A stretch of 64,000 nucleotides of DNA from Halostella salina (GCF_003675855.1 NZ_RCIH01000002.1:124001-188000); one strand, 5' to 3'. Positions 7,976-17,380 are shown, counted from the first letter of the stretch. Numbers and translations are program-made. The notes: generated by a model not told the origin, from the sequence alone.

Positions 7976-9100
7976 CTACTGTTGGATCGCTACGACTTCC
8001 CCCGACACCGAGACGGTTCCGAGGTCGAGGCCGATGGTGGTGCCCTCCCGGAGCGGACGCGTCCGGAAGCGGAGGCCGTCGCCGGTCGCCCGCGCCCGCA
8101 GTTCGACGGTGAGGTACACGTCCTCGTTCCGGGGATGCTCGCGCTCGTAGATGTTGCCGTCGTCGCTGGTGAGGACGACCGAGGCCGGTTCGGTCCGGAC
8201 GTCCGTGACGCGGGCGACCGTCACGTTGTCCCGCCGGTCGACCATCCCCGCCTCGATCCCGTCGGCGATCTCCGGCCCGACGTTCGTCGCCTTCACGACG
8301 ACGGTCCGCTCGACCGGCCTGCCGGGCACCGAGGCGTTCCCCCACCGCGTCACCACGCCGGAGAAGGCGTAACGGTCGGTCCGGAACTCGATCGTCCGGT
8401 CGAGCAGCACCCGCCTGTCCCCGAAGTAGGTGTCGCCGCCGTAGCGGACCGTCCGCAGGGTGAGCCCGACGGCGTCGGTCCCGTTCGTCCGGTTCATCCG
8501 CGGGGTGACGACCGACCGCTCGACCGTCGCCACCGCCCGGCCGTCGATCCGGTACTCGTCGCCCGGCGAGACGAGGTCGGCCGTCGACCGGCTCAGGTCG
8601 GCCCGCACGAGCACGGGGAGCGTGCCGGTGTCCAGCGTCTCGCCCTCGGCGTCAAGCGCCAGCACCTCGCCGCGCACGTCGTACCTGGACGTCGCGACGT
8701 CGATGGCCTCGCCCCGCCGGACCGGCACGCCCGCGAACTCGAAGGTCTCCCCGCTCCCGTCGCGGTCGACGAGCCTGCCGTCGACGCGGACCCGGGCGAC
8801 GACGGAGACGTTCCGCCCGTCAGCCGGCCCCACGTACGTGTCCGTGACCGTGAGGTTGGTCCCGTCGTCGCCGGTCGCCACGTCGCCTTCGGAGATGCGC
8901 TCGGCGACCGCCGGCGAGCGCTCGCCGAGGTCGACGGTCGCGTAGCGCGTCGCCGGTTCGCCGTCCTCGCCGCCGAAGGGAACGGCGTACACGACGCCGG
9001 CGGCGACCGCCCCGAGGACGACCAGCACGACGAGCGCGTCGTAGACGTTGACGCGGCCGAACAGGCGGCCGTCCTCGTCGATGGGCGTCACGGCTGGCAC
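7976..9100 (-). CDS. DUF4330 family membrane-anchored protein
   Basis: The 374-residue protein starts with a short cytoplasmic segment (IDEDGRLFGRVN), one transmembrane helix (about residues 22-42), then a large outside region of repeated beta-rich units (DVRGEVLALD, FSGVVTRWG). This matches DUF4330, a family of unknown function often found beside exopolysaccharide genes. The start is GTG at 9100; no nearer ATG fits. A TATA element at 9177-9184 directly next to operator-like site B would serve this gene. It is divergent from the ABC exporter. Confidence 0.75.
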   Translation of the reverse strand: MPAVTPIDEDGRLFGRVNVYDALVVLVVLGAVAAGVVYAVPFGGEDGEPATRYATVDLGERSPAVAERISEGDVATGDDGTNLTVTDTYVGPADGRNVSVVARVRVDGRLVDRDGSGETFEFAGVPVRRGEAIDVATSRYDVRGEVLALDAEGETLDTGTLPVLVRADLSRSTADLVSPGDEYRIDGRAVATVERSVVTPRMNRTNGTDAVGLTLRTVRYGGDTYFGDRRVLLDRTIEFRTDRYAFSGVVTRWGNASVPGRPVERTVVVKATNVGPEIADGIEAGMVDRRDNVTVARVTDVRTEPASVVLTSDDGNIYEREHPRNEDVYLTVELRARATGDGLRFRTRPLREGTTIGLDLGTVSVSGEVVAIQQ

Positions 9101-9184
9101 CTCCCCCGAACTGTGGTCGTATCCATGGTTCCGTCTCGAACTACCCGTGGGTTTCCGGGGCTCCGTAAAAGCCTTTCATATATA

Positions 9185-9201
9185 GTTTGGCGCACCTAAA
9201 G
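9185..9201. promoter_or_regulatory. Operator-like palindrome B between DUF4330 gene and ABC exporter
   Basis: GTTTGGCGCACCTAAAG lies 84 bp before the DUF4330 start and 90 bp before the exporter start. It touches the ATATAT element at 9177-9184, which is placed to be the TATA box of the DUF4330 gene. The second promoter, with a TTTATA at 9245-9250, faces the exporter. It is the same motif as sites A, C and D. Confidence 0.6.
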
Positions 9202-9291
9202 CACCCCGCACGCGCCCGAGCGACGCCGATATCGAGATAAACGGATTTATACGGAGCAAACTGGACTGCCGATGTAGACCCAGACACACTC

Positions 9292-11094
9292 ATGCCGGAC
9301 TCCGACACGCCGTCCGCCACGCGACGGGAGAAACTCGACGCGCTGTACAGCGTGCTGAAGTACGATCCGAAGCTCACCGCGACGATCGTCGGGCTCGGGA
9401 TCGTCGCCGCCGTGCTCGAAGGCGTCGGGCTGAGTTTCATCCTCCCGATCATCGAACTGGTCCAGTCGGAGGGCCAGCCCGCGCAGGGCGGGATCGCCGG
9501 GCTGTTCGCGTCCGTTTACCGGGCGCTGAACGTGCCGCTGTCGCTCGGCACGGCGGTTCTGGGCGTCGCGGCCGTCATGACCGTCCGGTTCACGGCGAGC
9601 TTCCTCGTCGCGTGGTTCCGCGAGACGCTCCGCATGTCCTACATCCGGAACCTCCAGACCGAGGCGTTCGGGAACGCCTTCGACGCCGACATCTCGTACC
9701 TCGACGAGACGGGGTCGGACGACGTGTTGAACGCGATCATCACCCAGACCTTCTACGCCGGGCAGGCGATCGAGCGGCTGGTCGTGTTCGTCGAGCAGTC
9801 GTTCCTCGGCCTCGTCTACGGGGTCATCGCGTTCGTCATCTCGCCGACGCTCACGCTCGTCACGGCCGTCGTCCTCGGCGGGGTGACGGTGCTGTTGCGC
9901 GTCGTCGTCGAGCCGGGGTACGACATCGGCGACAGGGTCGCGGACGCGAACGAGCGCCGGCAGGAGGCCGCCCAGGCCGGCACCCAGGGGATGCGGGAGA
10001 GCCGGGTCTTCGGCCTCGTCGACGAGCTGTACGGGGACTTCGTCGACGCGGTCGACAAGTACACCCGGGCCCGCGTCAAGCTCCGCCGCAACGAGGCGGC
10101 GATCGACAACGCCTACCAGCTGGCGGTCGCCGTCTCCGTGTTCGCCCTCATCTACGGCTCGCTCACGTACGCCGACCTGACGCTCAGTTCGCTCGGCCTG
10201 TTCCTGTTCGCGATGTTCCGGCTCGGACCGAAGGCGAGCCGGGCGAACGAGCTGTTCTACCGGATCGAGCAGGACCTCCCGCACCTCGTTCGCACCCGGC
10301 AGTTCACGCGCGAGCTCGCGAACAACGCCGAGCCGGAGGCCGCCCGCCACGAGGTGCCGGAGACGGTCGAGTCGGTCGCCTTCGACGACGTGCACTTCGC
10401 CTACGACGACGGGGACGAGGTGCTCCGGGGCGTCGACTTCTCTGCGGAGCGGGGGGAGTTCGTCGCCTTCGTCGGCCAGTCGGGCGCGGGGAAATCGACC
10501 GTGGTCTCGCTGCTCGCACGGATGCACGAACCGACCGACGGCGAGGTCCGCGCGAACGGCGTCCCGATCGGCGGGATGGACATCGACGAGTGGCGCGACC
10601 GCGTCGCCGTCGTCGGCCAGGACCCGTACATCTTCGACGACACGCTCCGGTACAACCTGACGATCGCTGACCGGGACGCTTCCCGGGCGGAGATCGAGCG
10701 AGTCTGTGAGATCGCCCGCGTCGACGAGTTCCTCGACGACCTCCCGGACGGGTACGACACGCAGGTCGGCGACGACGGCGTCCGGCTCTCGGGCGGGCAG
10801 AAGCAGCGCGTCGCCATCGCCCGGGCGCTGCTCGACGACGCGGACGTGTTGCTGCTCGACGAGGCGACCAGCGACCTGGACTCGAACCTGGAGCGGGAGG
10901 TGCAACGCGGCATCGAGACCATGGACCGGGAGTACATCGTCGTCACCGTCGCCCACCGGCTGACGACGGTCCGGAACGCGGACCGCATCTACACGCTGGA
11001 GGAGGGGACGGTTTCGGAGGCCGGCGACCACGAGGAACTCGTCGCCAACGACGGGGAGTACGCCGACCTCTACGCGACTCAGACCGGCAGGTGA
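9292..11094 (+). CDS. ABC exporter, fused permease and ATPase (MsbA-like)
   Basis: This 600-residue type I ABC exporter has about six membrane helices in residues 30-330 and an ATPase domain after 360. Walker A GQSGAGKST is near residue 394, the signature LSGGQKQR near 498, Walker B VLLLDEATSDLD near 520 and the H-loop in TVAHRLTT. A full exporter would act as a homodimer and move lipid-linked glycan, lipid or a small product outward. Context offers two candidates: the surface glycan made by the neighbouring transferases, or the siderophore, because the promoter region shares the putative iron operator. The gene is convergent with the glycosyltransferase at 11102. Confidence 0.88.
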   Translation: MPDSDTPSATRREKLDALYSVLKYDPKLTATIVGLGIVAAVLEGVGLSFILPIIELVQSEGQPAQGGIAGLFASVYRALNVPLSLGTAVLGVAAVMTVRFTASFLVAWFRETLRMSYIRNLQTEAFGNAFDADISYLDETGSDDVLNAIITQTFYAGQAIERLVVFVEQSFLGLVYGVIAFVISPTLTLVTAVVLGGVTVLLRVVVEPGYDIGDRVADANERRQEAAQAGTQGMRESRVFGLVDELYGDFVDAVDKYTRARVKLRRNEAAIDNAYQLAVAVSVFALIYGSLTYADLTLSSLGLFLFAMFRLGPKASRANELFYRIEQDLPHLVRTRQFTRELANNAEPEAARHEVPETVESVAFDDVHFAYDDGDEVLRGVDFSAERGEFVAFVGQSGAGKSTVVSLLARMHEPTDGEVRANGVPIGGMDIDEWRDRVAVVGQDPYIFDDTLRYNLTIADRDASRAEIERVCEIARVDEFLDDLPDGYDTQVGDDGVRLSGGQKQRVAIARALLDDADVLLLDEATSDLDSNLEREVQRGIETMDREYIVVTVAHRLTTVRNADRIYTLEEGTVSEAGDHEELVANDGEYADLYATQTGR

Positions 11095-11101
11095 GCGCCG
11101 G

Positions 11102-12322
11102 CTACCGCGTCATCGCGCGCTCGTACAGCGCCTCGAACTGCGGGACGACGGTCTCGGCCCGGTAGGCGTCGACCTCGCGCCCGGCCGCCGCGGAGCGGTC
11201 GGCCAGCCCGTTGCCGTCGAACAGGGCACACAGCGCGTCGACGAACCCCTCGACGGAGCCGTCGGTGGTGACGCCGCCCTCGCCGACGATGTCGGCGACG
11301 CTGCCCACGTCGCTCGCGACGACCGGCGTCCCCGTCGCCAGCGCCTCGAGGAACACGCGGCCGAACGGCTCGTCCCACCGGCCGGGGTAGACGAAGCAGT
11401 CGTGGGCCGCGAACACGCCGGGAAGCTCGTCGTTGGGCACCCAGCCGGTGAACGTGACGCGGTCCGCGACCCCGCCGTCCGCGGCCTGTGCCTCCATCTT
11501 GCTCCGGAGGCCGCCGTCGCCGACGACGGTCAGCCGAACGGACGCGTCGGTCCGGTCGTTCAGTCGCGTCAGGACCGGGACGAGGCGGTCGACGCCCTTG
11601 TGCTCGTCGAGCGAGCCGACGTACAGCAGGTCGTAGGGGGCGTCGAAGTCGGACTCGTGGTCGCGGTCGAACCGGTCGTCGAGGACGTTCGGGATCACGG
11701 ACAGCCGCTCGGCGGGGAAGCCGAAGTCGGCGTACGTCGTCTCGATGTGCGGCGAGAGGGCGTGGTACGCGTCGATCCGGTCGGCCACCGCCTCGCCCTC
11801 CCGGACCAGCTTGAGGTAGCCGAGCCGGCTCGCCGAGCGGTAGAGCGGGCCGTCCTCGTCGTGGCCGCCGGCGGTCGCGAGCGAACACGCCGTGCACTTC
11901 GCCAGCCCGTTGCTGGTGCAGGGCTCGCGGTCCATGTAGCGGAGGTCGTTCTTCGGGCAGATCCCGCCGTAGGCGTTCAGCGTCACGACCGTCGCGGCGC
12001 TCGTCCGGTCGGCGACCTCCCCCATCGCGGGCATGCTGTTCATCACGTAGCTGTGCACGAGGTCGTACTCGTCGAACTCGCCCACGCGCTCCCGGAGCGC
12101 GGCGTCGAGCTGGAGCGCCGAGTGGTACGGGTAGCCGGACAGGTCGAGCGGCCGGACCGAGACGTCGCCGTCGACTGCCGCGTCGTCGGGCGGCTCGGCC
12201 CAGGGGTAGACGGTCACGTCGTGGCCGCGGTCGGCCAGCTCGAACACGATGCGCGAGGCGCTGTGCGTCGCGCCCGTGCCCTCGCCCTGCGGATAGCTCG
12301 GGTGGATGAATCCCAGCTTCAC
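11102..12322 (-). CDS. Glycosyltransferase, GT4-type (GT-B fold)
   Basis: This 406-residue retaining-type glycosyltransferase has an N-terminal donor/acceptor domain with HPSYPQGEGTGATHS. Its C-terminal GT1 domain carries LYVGSLDEHKGVDRL, the VTFTGWVPNDELP segment and the ALATGTPVVASDVGS donor-site loop. A Cys-rich stretch in the middle (CPKNDL, CTSNGLAKCTAC) resembles the small metal-binding loops seen in some GT4 enzymes. The start is GTG. The sulfatase-like gene lies upstream with a 19-bp gap, so they likely form one transcript. It probably builds the surface glycan. Confidence 0.85.
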   Translation of the reverse strand: MKLGFIHPSYPQGEGTGATHSASRIVFELADRGHDVTVYPWAEPPDDAAVDGDVSVRPLDLSGYPYHSALQLDAALRERVGEFDEYDLVHSYVMNSMPAMGEVADRTSAATVVTLNAYGGICPKNDLRYMDREPCTSNGLAKCTACSLATAGGHDEDGPLYRSASRLGYLKLVREGEAVADRIDAYHALSPHIETTYADFGFPAERLSVIPNVLDDRFDRDHESDFDAPYDLLYVGSLDEHKGVDRLVPVLTRLNDRTDASVRLTVVGDGGLRSKMEAQAADGGVADRVTFTGWVPNDELPGVFAAHDCFVYPGRWDEPFGRVFLEALATGTPVVASDVGSVADIVGEGGVTTDGSVEGFVDALCALFDGNGLADRSAAAGREVDAYRAETVVPQFEALYERAMTR

Positions 12323-12341
12323 GGCGACCCCCTCGTGGCGC

Positions 12342-13265
12342 TCATTCGGCGTACCCCAGGTCGCGCAGGCGTTCGGCGACCACGTCGTCGGCGGCGGCGT
12401 CGCGCTCCCCGGGCGTCGACTCGCTGATCGCCCGCCGGGGGCCGTCCTCGTACACCAGCCACGGCACGTCGACGAGTTCCGGGGTGTACACGCCCCGGGG
12501 GTGGCCCCACTCGCGGAACGGGATCGGGAACGCGCGCTCGCCGACCATGTTGCCGTGGTCGGCGGTCACCACCGTCTTGCCGCCGAGTTCGCGCATCGCT
12601 TCCTCGACGTGGGGGAGCGCACGGTCCAGGTTTGCGTCGTAGCACTCCCAGATATCGGATCGGTCCGCGTCGAGCCGCCCCTGCAACAGCTGCACCCAGA
12701 CGTTCTCCTCGTCGGCCTCGGCGTCGGTGAAGTCGCCGCCGTCGAAGTCGGCGTCGGCCCCGACGAAGGGGTAGTGGGGCTGCATGTAGTGGACGACGAG
12801 CCGCTTGTTCGGGTGCTCCTCGGCGGCCCGGAGCGCCCGCTCGGTGACCGTCTCGGGGAGCACCGTGCCGTGCTCGTCGCTCCAGCCGTCGTCGCGCCAC
12901 ACGTCGACGACGGCCGCGAAGCGCGCCTCGATCGACTCGCGGTGCTGGTGGAGCTGCGGGTTCGCGGTCACGTAGACGGTGTCGGCGAGGTCGCGGCCGT
13001 CGACGTTCGCCCGGAGGAACTCGACGGTGGTTGACGCCCGCGACTCGCGGCGCTCCAGCCGGCCCGGGAGGTCGGCCCTGCGCTCGAACATGTCGTAGCG
13101 ACACGCGTCGAGCACGAGCAGGTTGTCCCAGTCCGCGTCGAACGGGTCGACGCCGCCCGCGTTGCACCGCCGGAGACCGAGCCGGCGGTGGTACAGCCGG
13201 TTCGCGTGCCTGCAGAACAGGACCGGGGTGCCGATCGCACGGGAGAGTCGCGAACGCGCGTCCAT
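12342..13265 (-). CDS. Sulfatase-like / alkaline phosphatase superfamily protein
   Basis: The protein (307 residues from ATG 13265) has the fold markers of the alkaline phosphatase superfamily. LLVLDACRYD near the N-terminus supplies metal-binding Asp, and TADHGNMVGE supplies the Asp-His pair. The usual Cys/Ser-X-Pro-X-Arg sulfatase signature is absent; a Thr or Ser in RASTTVEF may be the nucleophile. It has no signal peptide. Such proteins recur in haloarchaeal glycan clusters and may transfer phosphate-linked groups rather than remove sulfate. It is in one transcript with the glycosyltransferase at 11102. Confidence 0.8.
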   Translation of the reverse strand: MDARSRLSRAIGTPVLFCRHANRLYHRRLGLRRCNAGGVDPFDADWDNLLVLDACRYDMFERRADLPGRLERRESRASTTVEFLRANVDGRDLADTVYVTANPQLHQHRESIEARFAAVVDVWRDDGWSDEHGTVLPETVTERALRAAEEHPNKRLVVHYMQPHYPFVGADADFDGGDFTDAEADEENVWVQLLQGRLDADRSDIWECYDANLDRALPHVEEAMRELGGKTVVTADHGNMVGERAFPIPFREWGHPRGVYTPELVDVPWLVYEDGPRRAISESTPGERDAAADDVVAERLRDLGYAE

Positions 13266-13387
13266 AGTCCCCATCTCGCCGAAGCGACGGGATTAGTGTT
13301 TCGCCATCCGCTCGGGCGCCGCAAGCGCCGGCCGACGCGGCGGCGCGGGAACGGAACACTGATTTCGCGCCGCCTTCCAGCCCGCGT

Positions 13388-14572
13388 ATGCACGTCCTCA
13401 CCGCGACGAACAACCTCTACCCCGACCCGGAGGCGACCGGCTCCGGGCGGTACAACTACGAGGTCGGCCGCAGGCTCGTCGAGCGGGGGCACACCGTCTC
13501 GGTCATCACCAGACGGCGCGGCGACGCGCCGGCGCGGGAGACGGTCGCGGGCATGGACGTCTATCGGTACGACGCGTCGGTCCCGCGGCTCCCGGCGACG
13601 CTGCGGGGGATCGACCGGCTGGTGGCGTCCGTCCGGGAGACGGCCCCCGTCGACCTCGTCAGCTTCCACGGCGCGCTGAGTTCGTTCGGCGTCGACCGGG
13701 CGGTCGCCGACCGGGTCCCGCGGACGTACACGGTCCACGGGCTCTGGGGGGTCGAGTACCGCGACAGGCTGGTCGACCCGAGCCGGTGGGCCGCGCCGTG
13801 GCACTGGCTCAACCGGACGCTCCGCCACCGGGTCGAGGGGCGCGTGCTCGGCCGCAGCGACGCCGCGGTCGTGCTGAGCGAGTTCATGCGCGACCGGTTG
13901 CGCGAGTTCCACCCGGACGCGCCGCCGACGGCGGTCGTCCCGGGCGGCGTCGACGCGGAGCGGTTCGCCCCGCTCGACGGCCCGGGGCCCGAGGCGTTCG
14001 ACGGGGACGGGACCGCGTTTCTCACCGTCCGCCGCCTCACCCCGCGGATGGGGCTGGAGACGCTGCTCGACGCGTTCGCTCGGCTGGCGGCCGACGGCGT
14101 CGACGCCCACCTCTACGTCGGGGGCGACGGCCCGCTGCGCGACCGGCTGGAGACCCGGGCCGACCGGCTCGGCATCGGGCGGGACGTGACGTTCCTCGGT
14201 TACGTCCCCGAGGACGACCTGGCGTCGCTGTACGCCGGAGCGGACGTGTTCGTCCTCCCGACGCTCGAACTGGAGGGGTTCGGGCTCGCGACGCTCGAGG
14301 CGCTGGCCGCCGGGACTCCGGTCGTCGGGACGCGGGCCGGCGCGACGCCGGAGATCCTCGGCGAGCTTGAGCGTCGGTCGGCGGTTCCGGAGCCCCTGCT
14401 GGTCGACGCCGGCGACGCGGACGCGCTCGCCGACCGGCTGCGGGCGTGGGCGGAGACGGCAGAGCGGGAGCGCGCGAGCGAGGCCTGTCGGTCGTACGTG
14501 ACGGAGGCGGGCTACACGTGGGCGGACGTCTGCGGTCGGCTGGAACGGCGCTTCGAGGACCTGCTGGAGTGA
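13388..14572 (+). CDS. Glycosyltransferase, GT4-type
   Basis: This 394-residue GT-B glycosyltransferase has N-terminal ATGSGRYNYEVGRRLVERGH and C-terminal FLTVRRLTPRMGLETLLDAF, VTFLGYVPEDDL and the LEGFGLATLEALAAGTPVVG donor-binding loop with the E-x7-E arrangement. It is cytoplasmic. It is divergent from the sulfatase-like gene and upstream of a small membrane protein gene 45 bp later. Confidence 0.88.
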   Translation: MHVLTATNNLYPDPEATGSGRYNYEVGRRLVERGHTVSVITRRRGDAPARETVAGMDVYRYDASVPRLPATLRGIDRLVASVRETAPVDLVSFHGALSSFGVDRAVADRVPRTYTVHGLWGVEYRDRLVDPSRWAAPWHWLNRTLRHRVEGRVLGRSDAAVVLSEFMRDRLREFHPDAPPTAVVPGGVDAERFAPLDGPGPEAFDGDGTAFLTVRRLTPRMGLETLLDAFARLAADGVDAHLYVGGDGPLRDRLETRADRLGIGRDVTFLGYVPEDDLASLYAGADVFVLPTLELEGFGLATLEALAAGTPVVGTRAGATPEILGELERRSAVPEPLLVDAGDADALADRLRAWAETAERERASEACRSYVTEAGYTWADVCGRLERRFEDLLE

Positions 14573-14617
14573 GCGGAGTATCAACAGTTATGTACGGATC
14601 GGCCGTACCCTCGACCG

Positions 14618-14887
14618 ATGGGGCAGGGACGCATCGAGCCGTTCTCCGAGTCGAAGACGTACGCCGTCGTGCGGACGCTGTACGGCTGGACGGCCAGCAG
14701 CCGGGTCCTCTCGCTGCTCGACGACGAGCGCGTGCTGTTCGGCTGCCTCGCCGGCTTCGTGCTAGCGAGCGTGGTCGCCGTGTTCCGCTCGAACCTCGGG
14801 GCCGGCGTCAAGTTCCTGAGCTTCGCGCTGCTGTTCGTCGCGCTCGCGGTGCCGATCCACCGCCTCGTCGACCCGCCGACGGAGTGA
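14618..14887 (+). CDS. Small two-helix membrane protein in glycan cluster
   Basis: This 89-residue protein has a soluble N-terminus and two hydrophobic segments at about residues 48-64 and 69-84. No family is recognised. It follows the glycosyltransferase by 45 bp. Its last 126 bp overlap the end of a convergent gene. Its hydrophobic pattern looks like a real protein, so it is kept, but only moderately surely. Confidence 0.55.
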   Translation: MGQGRIEPFSESKTYAVVRTLYGWTASSRVLSLLDDERVLFGCLAGFVLASVVAVFRSNLGAGVKFLSFALLFVALAVPIHRLVDPPTE

Positions 14888-16009
14888 CCGGTACCACGAT
14901 TCGAAGACCGGGGCGCAAAACGCCGCCAGGAGCAGCACGAACACGGACCGGTGTCTGATCGTCGTCCCGAAGTTCGAATCGATCAGCCCGTAGCCGACGA
15001 CCCCCCCGAGGTAGACGACGCCGAGAAACATCTCCACGCGGGGGTCGGTCTCGACGCCGCGAAGCGAGACGACCGCGACCACCGCGAACGCGATCAGCAG
15101 CGGCAGCGAGAGGACCGCCACCACGTCGAACGCCGACGTGACGTGCAGCGGAAACGGAGCGAACTGGAAGTAGATCGCGCGGACCGGCGCGGCCAGCAGC
15201 ACGTCCAGCCACGACTCGTACCGCATGAAATCGAGGTATGCCGCGCCGCCCGCCGAGCGGTACTGCAGCCGCGCGTTGAGCGCGTCGACGGGGAACAGGG
15301 CGGCGAACAGCGCGAACCCGGCAACGCCGACGGGGAGCGCGGCGAGCGCAAGCGATCGGAGCGACACCGTCCGGTCCGCGACCCGGTCGACCGCGGCCAC
15401 GAGCAGCGAGCCGGCCGCGCCGAGCAGCACCAGCAGGGCCAGTTCCTCACGCAGCAGGAACAGCAGGCCCCAGAGCGGCGGCGCGGTGAGCGCCCACCAG
15501 CGCCGCCCCTCGGCGACCGCCCGCACGCAGACGGCCGCGAGCGTCACGGCCAGCAGCGTCGAGAGCGCGTCGCGCATCGGGAGGCTGTTGAACAGGAACG
15601 GGAACGGCAGGAACAGCGCCACGAGCAGGAGGCCGTTCGTCGACGACAGGGGGACGTAGAGCCGCCGGGCGAGGTAGCACACCGGCAGCGGTATCAGCAC
15701 GGCCAGGAGCCCGTTGAGTATCGCCAGCGCGGTCGGGTCGGCCCCGAAGACGGCGTAGACGATCGCCTGTGCCGTGCCGAACGCGTCCAGCGGGGAGAGC
15801 GGACTCGTGTCGGCACCCCCCAGGATGCCGAGCGCCACCGAGTGGAACACGTCGATGTCCCAGTCGTACGGCAACAGCGGGAGCACGGCGACGGCGAAGA
15901 CGAGATGGCCGGCGAGGGTGACCCCGCCGGCGTATCGGTACAGCCGTCCCCGCTGCCGGCTGACGAGGGCGAACAGCAGGACGACCGCGACGGCGGCGGC
16001 GACGACCAT
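14762..16009 (-). CDS. Polytopic membrane protein of glycan cluster (polymerase or mannosyltransferase-like)
   Basis: This protein has 415 residues from ATG 16009. A longer frame extends to 16072, but the first hydrophobic helix begins right at MVVAAAVAVVLLFAL. About ten membrane helices are seen, with a large loop (YRSAGGAAYLDFMRYESWL). The pattern resembles Wzy-like polymerases or membrane glycosyltransferases; no signature fixes the reaction. The final 40 residues are charged (RHRERDEQQREAQ) and overlap the convergent gene at 14618-14887, so the tail may be longer than in homologues. Confidence 0.65.
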   Translation of the reverse strand: MVVAAAVAVVLLFALVSRQRGRLYRYAGGVTLAGHLVFAVAVLPLLPYDWDIDVFHSVALGILGGADTSPLSPLDAFGTAQAIVYAVFGADPTALAILNGLLAVLIPLPVCYLARRLYVPLSSTNGLLLVALFLPFPFLFNSLPMRDALSTLLAVTLAAVCVRAVAEGRRWWALTAPPLWGLLFLLREELALLVLLGAAGSLLVAAVDRVADRTVSLRSLALAALPVGVAGFALFAALFPVDALNARLQYRSAGGAAYLDFMRYESWLDVLLAAPVRAIYFQFAPFPLHVTSAFDVVAVLSLPLLIAFAVVAVVSLRGVETDPRVEMFLGVVYLGGVVGYGLIDSNFGTTIRHRSVFVLLLAAFCAPVFESWYRSLRRRVDEAVDRHRERDEQQREAQELDAGPEVRAEHGDHAR

Positions 16010-16078
16010 TCGGGGACGGCTATTCGCGGCCCGGACATATACCTGTCCACCGCGTCCGGGCCCGCGGACCACGGGTCG

Positions 16079-16098
16079 GCGGCCGGTCAGTCGGCCGC
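16079..16098. terminator. Hairpin over the stop codon of the glycosyltransferase at 16087
   Basis: GCGGCCG and CGGCCGC form a perfect 7-bp stem around a 6-base loop that contains the stop triplet. No T-run follows, so its role as a terminator is uncertain. Confidence 0.3.
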
Positions 16099-17187
16099 GA
16101 GCGCGTCCCGGTAGACGGCCAGAGTTTGCTCCAGCATCTGCCCCCGGGTGAACGTCTCGCGGACCCGCCGCTGTGCGTTCTCGGAGTACCGCCTGTACCG
16201 TGACGCGTCCGCGAGCAGGTCCTCGGCGGCGGCCGCGATCTCGGCCGGCTCGCCGGGCGGGACGGTGCGGCCGGTCTCTCCGTCGACGCTCACGTACGGA
16301 ACGCCGGTGGGGAGCGACGTGTTGATCACCGGCAGCCCGCGTTGCATGGCTTCGAGCTGGACGATCCCGAACGATTCGTTCGGGGCCGAGGAGGGGAGCA
16401 CGAACAGGTTCGCCGCCCGGTAGAGCTCGTCGAGCCGCTCCTCGGAGACGAACCCCTCGAAGGTCACGCGGTCGGTGACGCCCTCCTCGCGCGCGTGCCG
16501 TTCGAGCGACTCGCGTTCCGGTCCCTTGCCGACGATCGACAGCCTCGCGTCGACGTCCGCCATCGCCGAGATGAGGTGGTCGACGCCCTTGAAGTCGACC
16601 AGCCGGCCGACGAAGAGGAGCCGCCTCCCGTCGAGCGGCTTCGGGGAGACCGGGGTGTCGTCAGCGTCGACCCCGATCGGCACGACGGCGGCCTTGTCGC
16701 GGACCCCCGCAAGCCGCGCGCACTCGTCACGCATCTGTGGGGAGGTGACGATGATGCGCTCCGCGCCGTCGAGGAACCGGTCGAGGACGGGTTCGTACGG
16801 GTAGATCGCGGGGCCCTTCCCGATGATGTCGTCGTGGAAGGTCGCGACGTACGGCGTGTCCACCCGGTTGAGCAGATGACTCACCGGGCCGAGCGGGAAC
16901 GGCACGTGGTAGTGAACGAGGTCGGCCCAGTCCAGATGCTGGCGGAGTCGATAGGGAAACCCGGGCGTGATCGGCGTCGACATGACCTCGCCGAGACAGC
17001 CGGCGCGGACGACTGTGGTGCCGTGTTTCTCGTCGACGGCTGCCCGCCCGCGGGTCTGCGACGTGACGATCCGGAAGTTCACGTCGTCGATGCCGGTGAC
17101 CAGCGCACGGACGAGGCGCTGTATCCCCCCGGTGTGGGGATAGTAGTACGTGCAGACCTGCAGGACGTTCGGCGTGTCGTCGACCAT
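16087..17187 (-). CDS. Glycosyltransferase, GT4-type
   Basis: This is a 366-residue GT-B enzyme counted from ATG 17187 (MVDDTPNVLQVC). A GTG at 17226 would add 13 unconserved-looking residues. It has YYYPHTGGIQRLV near the start, LLFVGRLVDFKGVDHL in the C-terminal domain, VTFEGFVSEERLDELY and the ESFGIVQLEAMQRGLPVI donor loop. Its promoter region carries operator-like site C. Confidence 0.87.
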   Translation of the reverse strand: MVDDTPNVLQVCTYYYPHTGGIQRLVRALVTGIDDVNFRIVTSQTRGRAAVDEKHGTTVVRAGCLGEVMSTPITPGFPYRLRQHLDWADLVHYHVPFPLGPVSHLLNRVDTPYVATFHDDIIGKGPAIYPYEPVLDRFLDGAERIIVTSPQMRDECARLAGVRDKAAVVPIGVDADDTPVSPKPLDGRRLLFVGRLVDFKGVDHLISAMADVDARLSIVGKGPERESLERHAREEGVTDRVTFEGFVSEERLDELYRAANLFVLPSSAPNESFGIVQLEAMQRGLPVINTSLPTGVPYVSVDGETGRTVPPGEPAEIAAAAEDLLADASRYRRYSENAQRRVRETFTRGQMLEQTLAVYRDALAAD

Positions 17188-17272
17188 GGTTGTGGCGTCG
17201 TGCCGGTGACCGCCGGGGCGGGACACCGAGTCGTTTCAGGTGTAGTAGCGGACGCCGCCATAAGCGACACGG

Positions 17273-17290
17273 TTTTTAGGCTGGCCAAAT
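17273..17290 (-). promoter_or_regulatory. Operator-like palindrome C upstream of glycosyltransferase
   Basis: TTTTTAGGCTGGCCAAAT lies 86 bp before the minus-strand glycosyltransferase start at 17187. The minus-strand reading ATTTGGCCAGCCTAAAAA matches sites A, B and D at GGC..RCCTAAA. Confidence 0.6.
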
Positions 17291-17380
17291 ACTCGTGCGG
17301 TACGGGCCGAGCGACTGCGATCGGCCGGCCTTCGAATCTCCCCTTTCCGCGGCAACACGGCCGGTCGGAAACCTTCACAC

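Noticed and set aside
9247-11031. A 594-codon minus-strand frame opposite the ABC exporter
   Set aside because: It is a shadow of the exporter gene, which has all ABC motifs.
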